From: Lachnospiraceae bacterium
Lineage (GTDB): Bacteria > Bacillota > Clostridia > Lachnospirales > Lachnospiraceae
DNA: 64,000 nt
Assembly: GCA_017408735.1 (NCBI GenBank)
Contig: JAFQUB010000050.1
Span: forward strand, 1 to 64,000
Direction of reading: 5' to 3'
The notes beneath the pieces are model-generated. The model was not told the origin of the DNA. It saw only the letters and a program-made list of their open reading frames with translations, and did not search any database. Position numbers and translations under genes: made by a program. Positions within the stretch are counted from its first letter, which is position 1. Every line of letters begins with the position of its first letter. Shown here one piece after another: positions 27,346-35,755 of this stretch.

Positions 27346-27586
27346 TTTTTCTCCTCCTGTTCTTTGAAATCCCATTTTCTCATACAAATGGCAATTTCCC
27401 TTTTCCTGCAAAATGGTTTCCAGCTTCCAACAAAACACTTCCCCATATTTTTCAAACAAATGTTTCATCATCACCATATTTTTCATATAACGGGATAAAT
27501 GCCTCGTACTTTATCCTATGAATTTCCATAGCATCCTCTACTGTAGCTAATATTAATTTTACATTTTTTAATTTTTTCTCATTCAT
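27310..27586 (-). pseudogene. Decayed GNAT acetyltransferase
   Basis: From ATG 27586 (with AGGAGG) the frame encodes a GNAT N-terminus (VKLILATVEDAMEIHRIKYEAF) that hits a stop at about 27452. The next frame resumes with WKLETILQEKGNCHLYEKMGF, a GNAT C-terminus. The acetyl-CoA binding middle is missing and the frame shifts. A 12-bp direct repeat (27443-27454 and 27474-27485) marks the junction. The remnant runs on into the transglutaminase-like frame. Confidence 0.75.
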
Positions 27587-27624
27587 ATTTCCTCCTAAGT
27601 TCATACCTTTTCTCTCATTTCCTA

Positions 27625-27867
27625 GCAAAAAACCGCACCAGACATCCAATATGTCTGGTGCGGTTATAAGATTCGTCGATATATATCATAAAGTAATATG
27701 AAACCTCAACTTACCTTTCCTTTATGCACAGACATATCAGACCTATGTGCCTATAACTGTGCATCGCCGGAAAGCCTCCACAATTATAAGCAAATACGTC
27801 TGTAATACATGTACATATATCTCTGGAAATGTAAGCTCTGATTCATTTTTGTATTCTCCTTAAGTTT
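27625..27867 (-). ncRNA. Candidate structured small RNA with own promoter and terminator
   Basis: A near-consensus promoter (27874-27903) and a strong terminator define a transcript of about 240 nt with no convincing gene. Internal pairing includes an 8-bp stem ATGCACAG/CTGTGCAT, and AGCTTACATTTCC pairing with GGAAAGGTAAGTT at 11 of 13 positions. A competing CTTTCC can pair with the same GGAAAG, giving two alternative folds. Two tiny ORFs with ribosome binding sites (20 and 17 codons) lie inside. It could be a 6S-like or regulatory RNA, or a leader for the decayed GNAT gene. I could not match it to a known class. Confidence 0.5.
27631..27665 (-). terminator. Very strong terminator of the candidate small RNA
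   Basis: A perfect 15-bp stem (27631-27645 with 27651-27665) with a 5-nt loop is followed on the minus strand by TTTTTT. It lies between the promoter at 27874-27903 and the GNAT remnant. Confidence 0.9.
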
Positions 27868-27873
27868 TTTATG

Positions 27874-27903
27874 ATAATATCACTTTCTTTGTGGCGTTGT
27901 CAA
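27874..27903 (-). promoter_or_regulatory. Promoter of the candidate small RNA
   Basis: On the minus strand TTGACA (27898-27903), 18 nt, TATTAT (27874-27879). It sits just after the end of the Nudix-HTH gene and points away from it into the 27.6-27.87 kb region. Confidence 0.65.
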
Positions 27904-27984
27904 TCTTTTTTCACATTTTTATCTCAATTTCAAAATATTGTTCCTGAAATTCCACAAATTTTTCATTTCCATTCTCCAATCCAT

Positions 27985-28914
27985 CTACCGATAGAAATTT
28001 TCTACATTCCTCTTAAACTTCTTCGCAGGACGATGTCCTGCTCCCTCTACAATTTCCTCAGTTTCTATCACATAATCTGCCATCTTTCTCCGGAAATTGG
28101 CTGTTAACAGAGAATAACCCAATATAATTTCAAAGGCTTTTTGAAGCTCTGTTAACGTAAATGATTCCGGCATCAGGTCAAAGACAATCTTGCCATCCTG
28201 TTCTGTCTGCTTTTGTAATGCTAAAAATGCATATACAATTAATTTTGCATGGTCAAAACCAATTCCCTGACATTCCGTAATTTCATAGCTTACCTGCTCA
28301 TGATAATGCTCAAATTTCTTTTTTTCTACAACCACTGCTGATAATTCTATGGCTTCATATTGTAACTGTAAAGAATACTCATTCATAATAAGTGCAGAAT
28401 CCTCTTGCAAATTTTTCTGAATTTCCTTTTTCTCAAGTTTTATATTAAACCAATGGGCTTCCCAAGCATCTGTTCCTGCCCGAAGTTTGTATTTTGTTCC
28501 GTCTATCAATGCCATAAATGTATGTGAAACAATCCAACCTCTTGGATCTCTGCCTGTTTCTCCGAAAATCCCTACCGGCTGTAAATAGGCATTTTTCACA
28601 TTGGTTTCTTCATACAATTCACGCTTTGCGGTTTCATGTACATCCTCACCTTTTTTACAAAATCCCCCCGGCAGGGCAAAACAGTCTTTGTATGGATAAT
28701 TCCCTCTCTGAATGAGTAAAATTTTCATCTTTTGCTCTGGAATTTTGCGGTAATTTTCAGCACTACGGTTTTTCCCCGGTTCTATTGCTTTTTCATCACC
28801 CATAATAGAAAATACTGCCATGTCAGTAGCAATGGATGGGCGGTCATATTTTGTCACATCATATTTTTCTAAATATTGCTTTTCTTCTTCGGTCATGCGG
28901 TATGTCTGAATCAT
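27985..28914 (-). CDS. nrtR: Nudix-HTH protein, NrtR-type regulator of NAD metabolism
   Basis: I place the start at 28914, where AAGGAG precedes ATG by six bases (MIQTYRMTEEEKQYLEKYD). The 309-residue protein has a complete Nudix box (GGFCKKGEDVHETAKREL then YEETNV) in residues about 35-190 and a C-terminal winged-helix region (FTLTELQKAFEIILGYSLLTANFRRKM). NrtR proteins bind ADP-ribose through a usually inactive Nudix domain and repress NAD genes; here the catalytic residues look intact, so it may also hydrolyse ADP-ribose. It is the last gene of the pncA-prs-NAMPT operon, whose promoter carries a perfect palindrome. Confidence 0.85.
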   Translation of the reverse strand: MIQTYRMTEEEKQYLEKYDVTKYDRPSIATDMAVFSIMGDEKAIEPGKNRSAENYRKIPEQKMKILLIQRGNYPYKDCFALPGGFCKKGEDVHETAKRELYEETNVKNAYLQPVGIFGETGRDPRGWIVSHTFMALIDGTKYKLRAGTDAWEAHWFNIKLEKKEIQKNLQEDSALIMNEYSLQLQYEAIELSAVVVEKKKFEHYHEQVSYEITECQGIGFDHAKLIVYAFLALQKQTEQDGKIVFDLMPESFTLTELQKAFEIILGYSLLTANFRRKMADYVIETEEIVEGAGHRPAKKFKRNVENFYR

Positions 28915-28951
28915 GCTAATCTCCTTGAAATTAAAATTCACTTTCCTCTTC

Positions 28952-30424
28952 TTAAAATGTTCCTTGATTTAATCTGTTTCGAAGTTCCACCAAAGACTGC
29001 TCTTTTACCATTTTTCCATCCTTGTATACTACTTCCAATAGATTATTTTCTTCCGGAATATTGTCTTTGGTGTATCCATCTTGAAACGTAAGTTTCCCCT
29101 GCTCATTGCGATAAACGTAGCACAAGCCCTTCTGGCTCTTTTTAAATCCCCCATCCCTTGGGTTCTTAAAAATTGGAATTGGTTTTCCGTCTACTTCACA
29201 GTAGGTTGCTTTAATACAAGAGCTAAAGGTGTCTCTGGTAAATGGTTTTAACTGTCCGTTTTCTTCCACACACTGCATACTGAAACTTCCCACACCAAGA
29301 GAAACATTATTGCATGCGAAACCGTTTTCTATCAGAATTTTATAAACTTCCTCACATCTTTGTATGGTGATACTGTCCCCGTAAATTGCTTTTACATGAG
29401 GGTCTAACACTTTATATCCTTTGGAATTCACCGTACCACCAAAAATATCCCATAATTTAAACACAGTCTTTGTTACCACTTCCACGCAGTCACCACTGTC
29501 ACCTCGCATTAACATACATCCATTGTGTTCTAAAATTTCTTTCTTTAGCTTTGGAAGCACTTCTTCAATGATATTCCAGTAGTCATAGGAATCCAACACT
29601 GCCGAGAAGCTGGTGTTTGGATAAATTTCCGTAAGAAGTCTTCTTAATAACGTAATTTCATCTCCGTCTACGGCATAATTACTGCACATTACCGAGTGTT
29701 CCGTGCTGACTGCACCAAATGCTACCGGTTCTTTTTCACAATCACAGTGATACATCTGCTCTAAATATGGAATGACCGGTACGGTTGCTGTATTTAAAAA
29801 GGATAAACACCACCCTGCACTGGATTTTACTGCTGATTGTAGACATTCCTGTCCTCTGAAAGAAAAGTCCCCTAAAGCTCTTGCCCTTTCCACGCTGTCT
29901 TCTACTGAAATGTCATAGTACTTGTTTACAATGCTTCGGTATGTATTCCCTACCGTGGCACTTAACATTGGATGCCACATTTCCGCACTGATTAAAGACT
30001 CTAACGCCTGTGGAAGCCATGCAAAATCCGGATGGGTATTGCTGATTTCAAACATTGGCACATGCATTGGTACTTTACTTCCTTCCGGCAATGCCTTTAT
30101 TTCAATGGGAAGATACCCTAATTTATGTAGCCTTTCTATTTTTTCACTTTTGAATGCTCCTTTTCCAAGGGCTGCATTTAATACTCTGTTGTATTCCCCT
30201 AAAACTTCTTCTAAAGGCAGTCTGAAAAATTCTTCCTCAAAATAGTCTACCAAATATGTTTTGATAAATGCCTGTAATCCAAACATTACCACTTCCTGCC
30301 ACATATCTACCCTGCTCATTCTTGGGGTAAAATAAGAAACTGATTTTTCTATATTTTCCGGTAACATATCAGAATGTACTGCCTTATAAAAATCGATTAA
30401 TAACATTGGATTTGTGTTTTTCAT
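28952..30424 (-). CDS. NAMPT/NadV-type pyridine phosphoribosyltransferase
   Basis: The 490-residue length and motifs fit the nicotinamide phosphoribosyltransferase family (PF04095): SYFTPRMSR near the start, the catalytic histidine H243 in STEHSVM, VLDSYDYWNI, LMRGDSGDCVEV and GYKVLDPHVKAIYGDSIT. The residue corresponding to human NAMPT Asp219, which selects the amide substrate, appears to be alanine (A213 in NTATVPV), so nicotinate or another base may be preferred. It lies between the Nudix-HTH gene and a Prs-like gene. The same gene pair also encodes the phage NARP1 route, a second possible role. Confidence 0.85.
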   Translation of the reverse strand: MKNTNPMLLIDFYKAVHSDMLPENIEKSVSYFTPRMSRVDMWQEVVMFGLQAFIKTYLVDYFEEEFFRLPLEEVLGEYNRVLNAALGKGAFKSEKIERLHKLGYLPIEIKALPEGSKVPMHVPMFEISNTHPDFAWLPQALESLISAEMWHPMLSATVGNTYRSIVNKYYDISVEDSVERARALGDFSFRGQECLQSAVKSSAGWCLSFLNTATVPVIPYLEQMYHCDCEKEPVAFGAVSTEHSVMCSNYAVDGDEITLLRRLLTEIYPNTSFSAVLDSYDYWNIIEEVLPKLKKEILEHNGCMLMRGDSGDCVEVVTKTVFKLWDIFGGTVNSKGYKVLDPHVKAIYGDSITIQRCEEVYKILIENGFACNNVSLGVGSFSMQCVEENGQLKPFTRDTFSSCIKATYCEVDGKPIPIFKNPRDGGFKKSQKGLCYVYRNEQGKLTFQDGYTKDNIPEENNLLEVVYKDGKMVKEQSLVELRNRLNQGTF

Positions 30425-30440
30425 ATACTCCCATCCTTCC

Positions 30441-31250
30441 CTAGTTCAAAATTTCTATCTTTTCATGTTCTTTGTTAAAAATGCTGTCTGTGGTGTATAT
30501 TTTCTGAATCAACTCACAGGAAATCAATTCTCCTTTTAAAACAGATTCCTCACAGTGACTGACAAACAAATAAATGTTTTTTGCCCCTAACTCATGAAGC
30601 TTTTTTGCAGAATGTAAAAAGGTTCCGCCAAAGGAACAAATATCGTCTGCAATCAGCACATCACTTCCCTGAATCAACTGTGCTTCTCCTGCCACATCCA
30701 GTCCTTTGATTTTCCCTGTCGCCCAGTCCCTTTTCTTAATTCCGAAGCAGTAGACCTTTGGAATCATACCCCCATATCGTTTTCCTGCCCCCTCATCCGG
30801 ATAAAACATCAATGGCTCAGTGCCTCTTTCCGTTTTGATTTTTTCAATTACCTTTTCAATCAAGACTTTTGGCGTACTCTGTTTTACATGATCTAACAAT
30901 GCCAGACTTACATTGGAATGTGCGTCCAAAACCCTTACTTCACTAAATTCTAAGCTGTTAATCAGTTCTGCAAAATATTTCAATGTAAATACGTCTTCTT
31001 CCTTTTGCACCCTGTCTTGTCTTGCATTTGGGATATAGGGCATATCCAGTACAAGATTCTGATATCCGGCTTCTTTACAATGTTTTGTTATGAAATATAA
31101 GCTTAACAATTCTTCGTTATTTTCATAATTCCACTTAATTACTAATTCTTCCTCTTTTCCTTTTCCAAGTTCATTTAACTTTTGCTTTAACAACAGCGTT
31201 CCATCCGGAAAATGATTTATTTTTACTTCTTTTCCCTCTATTCTAATCAT
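30441..31250 (-). CDS. Ribose-phosphate pyrophosphokinase homologue
   Basis: The start is placed at 31250 (MIRIEGKEVKINHFPDGTLL) after GGGGAG; the longer frame overlaps pncA and is not protein-like. The 269-residue product is shorter than housekeeping Prs (about 317). It keeps LDMPYIPNARQDR, VLDAHSN, YPDEGAGKRY and the PRPP loop DDICSFGGTF. It probably supplies PRPP to the adjacent phosphoribosyltransferase. A homologue of this type acts on ADP-ribose in the phage NARP1 pathway, so substrate should not be assumed. Confidence 0.85.
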   Translation of the reverse strand: MIRIEGKEVKINHFPDGTLLLKQKLNELGKGKEEELVIKWNYENNEELLSLYFITKHCKEAGYQNLVLDMPYIPNARQDRVQKEEDVFTLKYFAELINSLEFSEVRVLDAHSNVSLALLDHVKQSTPKVLIEKVIEKIKTERGTEPLMFYPDEGAGKRYGGMIPKVYCFGIKKRDWATGKIKGLDVAGEAQLIQGSDVLIADDICSFGGTFLHSAKKLHELGAKNIYLFVSHCEESVLKGELISCELIQKIYTTDSIFNKEHEKIEILN

Positions 31251-31270
31251 GTTCTTACTCCCCTTTCCAA

Positions 31271-31789
31271 TTATACAATTTCTATCTGGCACATTTTCAT
31301 GGCTTCTAATGCATTGTTGTGACTTTCCGGTGTAACGCCTGCACAGCACTTTTCTTCTACCATAACTTTTACTTCCGGTAAAAAAGCTTTGATTACCATT
31401 GCATTGGAAATCACACAAATGTCTGTACAAAGACCAATTAAGGTAACACTTTCTAATTCTTTGTTTTCTTTCAGATATTCTGCCAATTCCACAGAACCAA
31501 AGGTTGGCTTATCGAATACTTTCATTTCCGATGTTCTTAATGTGTCTATGGTTTCTTCTATCTGCCATCCTTCACTTTCCTTGATACAGTGTGGCACCGG
31601 AAGCTTTTGCCCTTCCTGTGTGGCTCTGTAATTTTCAAAGTGAGTATCTCTTGTAAAAATAATTTCCCCCGTAAAACTCTTTATTTTTTCTTTTACTTTT
31701 GAAACAATTTCTACTGCTTCTTTCGTTCCTAATGCTCCGTCGATGAAGTCGTTCTGCATATCTACTACTACTAAAACCTGATTTTCCAT
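31271..31789 (-). CDS. pncA: Nicotinamidase (isochorismatase-like cysteine hydrolase)
   Basis: The 172-residue protein has the triad D10 (VVVDMQNDF), K94 (FDKPTFGS) and C125 (GLCTDICVISNA), and metal-site residues D48/H50 (TRDTH) and H67. It would convert nicotinamide to nicotinate as the first gene of the salvage operon. A 20-nt gap separates it from the Prs-like gene. Confidence 0.88.
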   Translation of the reverse strand: MENQVLVVVDMQNDFIDGALGTKEAVEIVSKVKEKIKSFTGEIIFTRDTHFENYRATQEGQKLPVPHCIKESEGWQIEETIDTLRTSEMKVFDKPTFGSVELAEYLKENKELESVTLIGLCTDICVISNAMVIKAFLPEVKVMVEEKCCAGVTPESHNNALEAMKMCQIEIV

Positions 31790-31837
31790 AATTTTTCGCT
31801 CCCTTTAATATTAGTATATGTGTCTTAATTCGTTTTT

Positions 31838-31889
31838 GTTATTATCGTTTTGATAATAACATTATTACACTGAATTTTTCTTTTGTCAA
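31838..31889 (-). promoter_or_regulatory. NAD-salvage operon promoter with NrtR-type operator
   Basis: TTGACA (31884-31889) and TAATAA (31862-31867) are 16 nt apart. Immediately downstream is a perfect palindrome with 9-bp arms, GTTATTATC and GATAATAAC (31838-31846 with 31852-31860), around five bases. Its position at the transcription start suits repression by the operon's own Nudix-HTH protein. Confidence 0.7.
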
Positions 31890-31906
31890 CTGTTTTTATA
31901 AAAAAA

Positions 31907-31940
31907 CAAGCCAAAGAATCTCATCTCATTCTTTGGCTTG
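31907..31940 (-). terminator. Terminator of the DUF1266 lipoprotein gene
   Basis: CAAGCCAAAGAAT (31907-31919) pairs with ATTCTTTGGCTTG (31928-31940), followed on the minus strand by a run of T. Confidence 0.85.
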
Positions 31941-31967
31941 CCATTTTCATTCTATTTTATGTAGTTT

Positions 31968-33209
31968 TTACCAAGTTTTTTCAAAAGCTAAATTCCAGTC
32001 AACATTGTAAATGCTGTCTGCATCAGCTTTTAATTCTTCATAGATAGCACGTCTTTCTTCGCTGCTTTCTTCTGCCCAGTATTCATATCCATGTAAATAG
32101 CTGTTCATTGCTTCATCCCAGGAAGTGTATAATGGCTGTAAAAGCTGTGCAATTTCCATAGCTTTGTCCAACGCTTCCTGTTCTGTATAGTAGCCTGCAT
32201 GGAAATAGAAACCTGTCAAAGATAACGCACGGCAGTAATCCCATGCATCAATGGCATTTTCACCATACTGTTCATAATAACCATACATATCTGCCATATG
32301 TTGTGCTTCTTCATCTGTAACTTCAAAGTTTTCTAAGATAAAATCTTTTCTTCCATCTGCTGCTGCATTCTGAATTCCTGCATCTACAAGGGTCTGCATA
32401 GTGCTCTTGAAGTCTGCTCTGTGTCCTTCGCTAAGAATCCAGTTCATAGTTTCATCTGCGGATGCTCTGTCTGTAACTCCCCATGAGCTTTCTAAAGATG
32501 TCTTATTGATTTCTGCATTTTCTTCATTTGCTGCCATACCACCGAAATATTCAAGATTGCAGTTGTTTGCTTTTGTTAAAATAGCATAAGTTGCGTTAAA
32601 CCAACGAATGGTATCTGTCATTTCTGTAGTAAAGTTATTCTCTTCTTCTACAGGTGTTTCTTTTAATGTACTACAAGATGCATTAAAAGATGCTTTGATG
32701 TCATCTGTAATCGTACCTGCTGAATATGCCAACATATAAAATGCATAATCGCTTTCTCCGTAAATAATATATGCCTCTCCTGTTGCTGTTCCCGAACTTA
32801 TGTTACAGATAATTGCAGAAATATTTGTTAACCCCGGAACCTCCGGTGCATCTGTATCTGTTGCATCTGTCATTTGGAAGGATTCTTCCATCATAACCTT
32901 CAAATCATCCAACGTTTCCACTGTACCGTTATACTGATTTTTTGGTAGCTGTGTTACTACAACTTCATGACTTCCTGTCTTACTCTGTACACCAAGCCAT
33001 GTATCCAGTCCCAAATCCTGTGTCGTCCATCCATCCTCCAACTGAATGGATACTGTTCCGCTTTCTGCAGTATACTCTTTCATATCTGCAAGAATTTCTT
33101 CTGTTGTAAGTGCTGCTGCTCCCTTCTGTCCACATGCTGTCAATCCCACTGTCATGGAAACTGCCAACGCTGTCACACATACAGCTTTTCTCAATTTTGT
33201 TGCTTTCAT
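31968..33209 (-). CDS. Lipoprotein with C-terminal DUF1266-like domain
   Basis: The 413-residue product starts with a lipoprotein signal ending in VGLTACGQ, so Cys26 would be lipidated and the protein held at the outer face of the membrane. Residues about 35-190 form a beta-rich domain of unknown type. Residues about 205-410 match DUF1266 (SSWGVTDRASADETMNWILSEGHR, then ALSLTGFYFHAGY). Function unknown. It is monocistronic with promoter and terminator. Confidence 0.8.
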   Translation of the reverse strand: MKATKLRKAVCVTALAVSMTVGLTACGQKGAAALTTEEILADMKEYTAESGTVSIQLEDGWTTQDLGLDTWLGVQSKTGSHEVVVTQLPKNQYNGTVETLDDLKVMMEESFQMTDATDTDAPEVPGLTNISAIICNISSGTATGEAYIIYGESDYAFYMLAYSAGTITDDIKASFNASCSTLKETPVEEENNFTTEMTDTIRWFNATYAILTKANNCNLEYFGGMAANEENAEINKTSLESSWGVTDRASADETMNWILSEGHRADFKSTMQTLVDAGIQNAAADGRKDFILENFEVTDEEAQHMADMYGYYEQYGENAIDAWDYCRALSLTGFYFHAGYYTEQEALDKAMEIAQLLQPLYTSWDEAMNSYLHGYEYWAEESSEERRAIYEELKADADSIYNVDWNLAFEKTW

Positions 33210-33245
33210 AACCTCTTTCTCCTTTTTGTCATTTTAAACTATACA

Positions 33246-33274
33246 AGTATAATTGATTGTAAAAGAAAAAGCAA
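33246..33274 (-). promoter_or_regulatory. Promoter of the DUF1266 lipoprotein gene
   Basis: TTGCTT (33269-33274), 17 nt, TATACT (33246-33251) on the minus strand, about 35 nt before the start codon. Confidence 0.55.
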
Positions 33275-33430
33275 ATATTTTATTTCCTAAAAAACATACT
33301 TTGGCAAATTTTGTTACGTCAATCTATTTCAATTTTGCACCATATGATGTAAAATGAAAGATAGAGATTTCCGTTTATCATTCAACGCATATCTTTTGTA
33401 GTGACCTACTTCTATAAGGAGCTAAAGGAG

Positions 33431-34852
33431 ATGGTTGATACGAAAAAGAAAAATCAAATTTCAAGCAAAAAAACATATATAAAACCTATTGATGTGGCAC
33501 TTCTTTCAATGGTTTTTGCCATGCTTATCATTTTGATTATCGGATTGTGGGTTGGTACGAATAACTATAAAAGTAAACAGCTTTTCACTACTCAGGATAC
33601 CATGGATATTTTGGCAGATAATTTGCGGATACAATTTGAGAACTACATTAAGCAAAAAGCTGATACCTTATATGGATTTACCTCGTTTCCTGCTATCTAT
33701 GAAATGGACAGGGACAAACAACGAGATTTTATTAAAGGGCGTTCCAAAGAGCTTGGTTTTCATCATTTGTTTATCATGAGTGCAGATGGCTATGGATTTT
33801 ATATTGAAACAGGCGAACTAAAATATCAAAAAGACGAACCATTTTTTCGGGATGTTATGGAAAATGAAACTTTTGTGACAGAACCTTTTTATGGTGCGGA
33901 TGCTACTACTTTGACCGTCTGTGTATCTATTTATAACAAGAGCAACAAAAAGGTAGGAGTCCTTTGCGGTGCTGTGGAATTAAAAGAACTACAGGATATG
34001 TTTGAAGAAAACAGAATGATTCAAAATGGAAAAAGTTATCTTGTAAATCGTCAAGGACGTTATATCGCTGTGGAAAATATGCAGGAAATTTATGAAAAAA
34101 TGTCCATTTACAACAAGAAAGATTCCGATTTTTCCTTAGTTCGTGCCTGTTTTGACAAAAAGGAAGACCAACACGGAAAAATTATACAAGAGGGAATCGA
34201 ATATCAGGCAAATGTGTCTTATTTGAAAAGCTATAACTGGGCTATTGTCCAATGTATTGAAACTGAAGTGATTTTTAAAGATTTAAGATATATTGATTTT
34301 TGGAAATATGCTTCTTTAGTCATTGTGGCCTGTATTCTTTTAGGTCTGGCTCGTATCACGGTATATTGGCATAACAGCGAACGCAGAAGCGAAATCGACG
34401 CTTTGACCGGCTGTCGCAGCCGTGCTTCCATAGAAAAGCTGTTAGCATGGCTAAACAAGGAACGTCAAGAGGATATCACTATTATCTATTTTGATTTGAA
34501 TAATTTTAAACAGCTCAATGACACCTATGGACATGATAAAGGTGACCATATTCTTTGTATTTTCAGCAACGTATTGATGAGTATATTTGGGGAATCCAGC
34601 TACGTCGGACGTATTGGCGGAGATGAGTTTATCGTTGTGTTGCGAAATACTCCCGAAGCCGCTGTCAAAAAACTCTGCCATCAGGTAGCACTTCAATTAG
34701 AAGAAGAAAGCAAGGATTTAGAGTTTGGGCATATCATAAGCACAGCCTATGGATATGCTACCAGAAAGCAGGGAAGTAGCGAATCCTTGGATGACATTAT
34801 TACCAAAGCTGATGAGGAAATGTATCGCCACAAACGTCATACAGCTTCCTAA
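33431..34852 (+). CDS. Membrane diguanylate cyclase with Cache-type sensor
   Basis: I choose ATG 33431, spaced 9 nt from AAGGAG, over the in-frame ATG at 33401, which lacks a site. The protein of about 473 residues has a transmembrane helix (VALLSMVFAMLIILIIGLWV), an extracellular Cache-like domain of about 240 residues, a second helix (ASLVIVACILLGLARIT) and a C-terminal GGDEF domain with an intact GRIGGDEF active site. The RxxD product-inhibition site expected just before it is not present. It would make cyclic di-GMP in response to an external ligand. Confidence 0.9.
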   Translation: MVDTKKKNQISSKKTYIKPIDVALLSMVFAMLIILIIGLWVGTNNYKSKQLFTTQDTMDILADNLRIQFENYIKQKADTLYGFTSFPAIYEMDRDKQRDFIKGRSKELGFHHLFIMSADGYGFYIETGELKYQKDEPFFRDVMENETFVTEPFYGADATTLTVCVSIYNKSNKKVGVLCGAVELKELQDMFEENRMIQNGKSYLVNRQGRYIAVENMQEIYEKMSIYNKKDSDFSLVRACFDKKEDQHGKIIQEGIEYQANVSYLKSYNWAIVQCIETEVIFKDLRYIDFWKYASLVIVACILLGLARITVYWHNSERRSEIDALTGCRSRASIEKLLAWLNKERQEDITIIYFDLNNFKQLNDTYGHDKGDHILCIFSNVLMSIFGESSYVGRIGGDEFIVVLRNTPEAAVKKLCHQVALQLEEESKDLEFGHIISTAYGYATRKQGSSESLDDIITKADEEMYRHKRHTAS

Positions 34853-34859
34853 TGAAGAA

Positions 34860-34906
34860 GGTGTTCCCTCAAGTCATTTCATGACTTTTGGGACACCCTC
34901 TTTTTT
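34860..34906 (+). terminator. Terminator of the diguanylate cyclase gene
   Basis: A two-part hairpin (AAGTCAT/ATGACTT at 34871-34887 inside a GGTGT..ACACC stem) is followed by a T run at 34901-34906. Confidence 0.8.
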
Positions 34907-35017
34907 CTTATCCGATTAATACTTTTTTCCTTCAAAAGCAAAACCATACTTGCGTATCTTTTCTTCTTCCAAATCCACTTTCACAACCATACTTGGCAAA
35001 ATTCATCACTCTATTTT

Positions 35018-35224
35018 CTATTCCTTTTGATATTCTAAGATATCTCCCGGCTGACATTCCAACACTTCACAGATGGCATCCAGTGTGGAAAATCTCACTG
35101 CTTTCACTTTTCCTGTTTTTAAATTGGATAAATTGACCGTTGATATTCCCACTCTTTCTGACAATTCATTCAATGACATCTTCCTGTCTGCCATTACCCT
35201 GTCCAATCTCAATATAATAGCCAT
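35018..35224 (-). CDS. XRE/YozG-type transcriptional regulator
   Basis: The 68-residue protein is one helix-turn-helix domain (MSLNELSERVGISTVNLSNLKTGKVKAVRFSTLDAICEVLECQPGDIL). Such small Cro-like regulators are commonly paired with DUF2975 membrane proteins, as here, and act on their own operon or sense a membrane partner. Confidence 0.88.
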   Translation of the reverse strand: MAIILRLDRVMADRKMSLNELSERVGISTVNLSNLKTGKVKAVRFSTLDAICEVLECQPGDILEYQKE

Positions 35225-35233
35225 TCTGTCCTC

Positions 35234-35563
35234 CTAAAGCACCTCATCTAATTCTTTTTGCAATTTAAATCCTTCTTCAATCAACATGCTAAGTATATAC
35301 AAAATTGCACCAAACATCAATACCGCACCGTCAATCAATACAAAATCAGCCGATGAAAAAATTCTAAGTCTGGATGGCTCGTATCCCGACAACCTCGGAA
35401 ATAAAACTGCTCCTGCCAGATACAACACTGACACAATTCGCATACAATAGCTTAAAGTTTTGGAAAAAGGACTTTCATCTATCAGAATCTTTATCAATGA
35501 GATAAAAATGCAAATTATAGAAAGATAGTAAAACTCTGTCTGCACAAACCCGGCAACTCCCAT
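35234..35563 (-). CDS. DUF2975 membrane protein, apparently N-terminally truncated
   Basis: The 109-residue frame has about three hydrophobic helices and matches the later part of DUF2975 proteins (usually about 150-190 residues). Upstream, a good ribosome binding site precedes an ATG near 35620 that opens a different frame (MENHTFKLDTRKS), typical of a cytosolic start. This suggests a deletion or frameshift lost the first helix. It may still be made from its own ATG, but that start has no strong site. The pair is driven by the promoter at 35668-35696. Confidence 0.6.
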   Translation of the reverse strand: MGVAGFVQTEFYYLSIICIFISLIKILIDESPFSKTLSYCMRIVSVLYLAGAVLFPRLSGYEPSRLRIFSSADFVLIDGAVLMFGAILYILSMLIEEGFKLQKELDEVL

Positions 35564-35667
35564 CTCTTTTTTTCTTAACAGATTTTCGTGTGTCTAATTT
35601 AAATGTATGATTCTCCATATTAAGCACGCTCCTTCGTCAATCTCTATGTACTTTCATTTTACACTAC

Positions 35668-35696
35668 TGATTGTACGCTACGACGAAACGTTTGTC
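35668..35696 (-). promoter_or_regulatory. Promoter of the DUF2975/XRE pair
   Basis: TTGACA (35691-35696), 17 nt, TACAAT (35668-35673) on the minus strand, close to consensus. Confidence 0.65.
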
Positions 35697-35755
35697 AATA
35701 CATTTTTAATGTTTATCATTATATTTTTTATGCTTTTTATATATTCCTTCAATAA

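Noticed and set aside
27625-27867. T-box or known riboswitch upstream of the GNAT gene
   Set aside because: No T-box TGGNACCGCG sequence and no conserved core of the classes I know; the downstream gene is dead.
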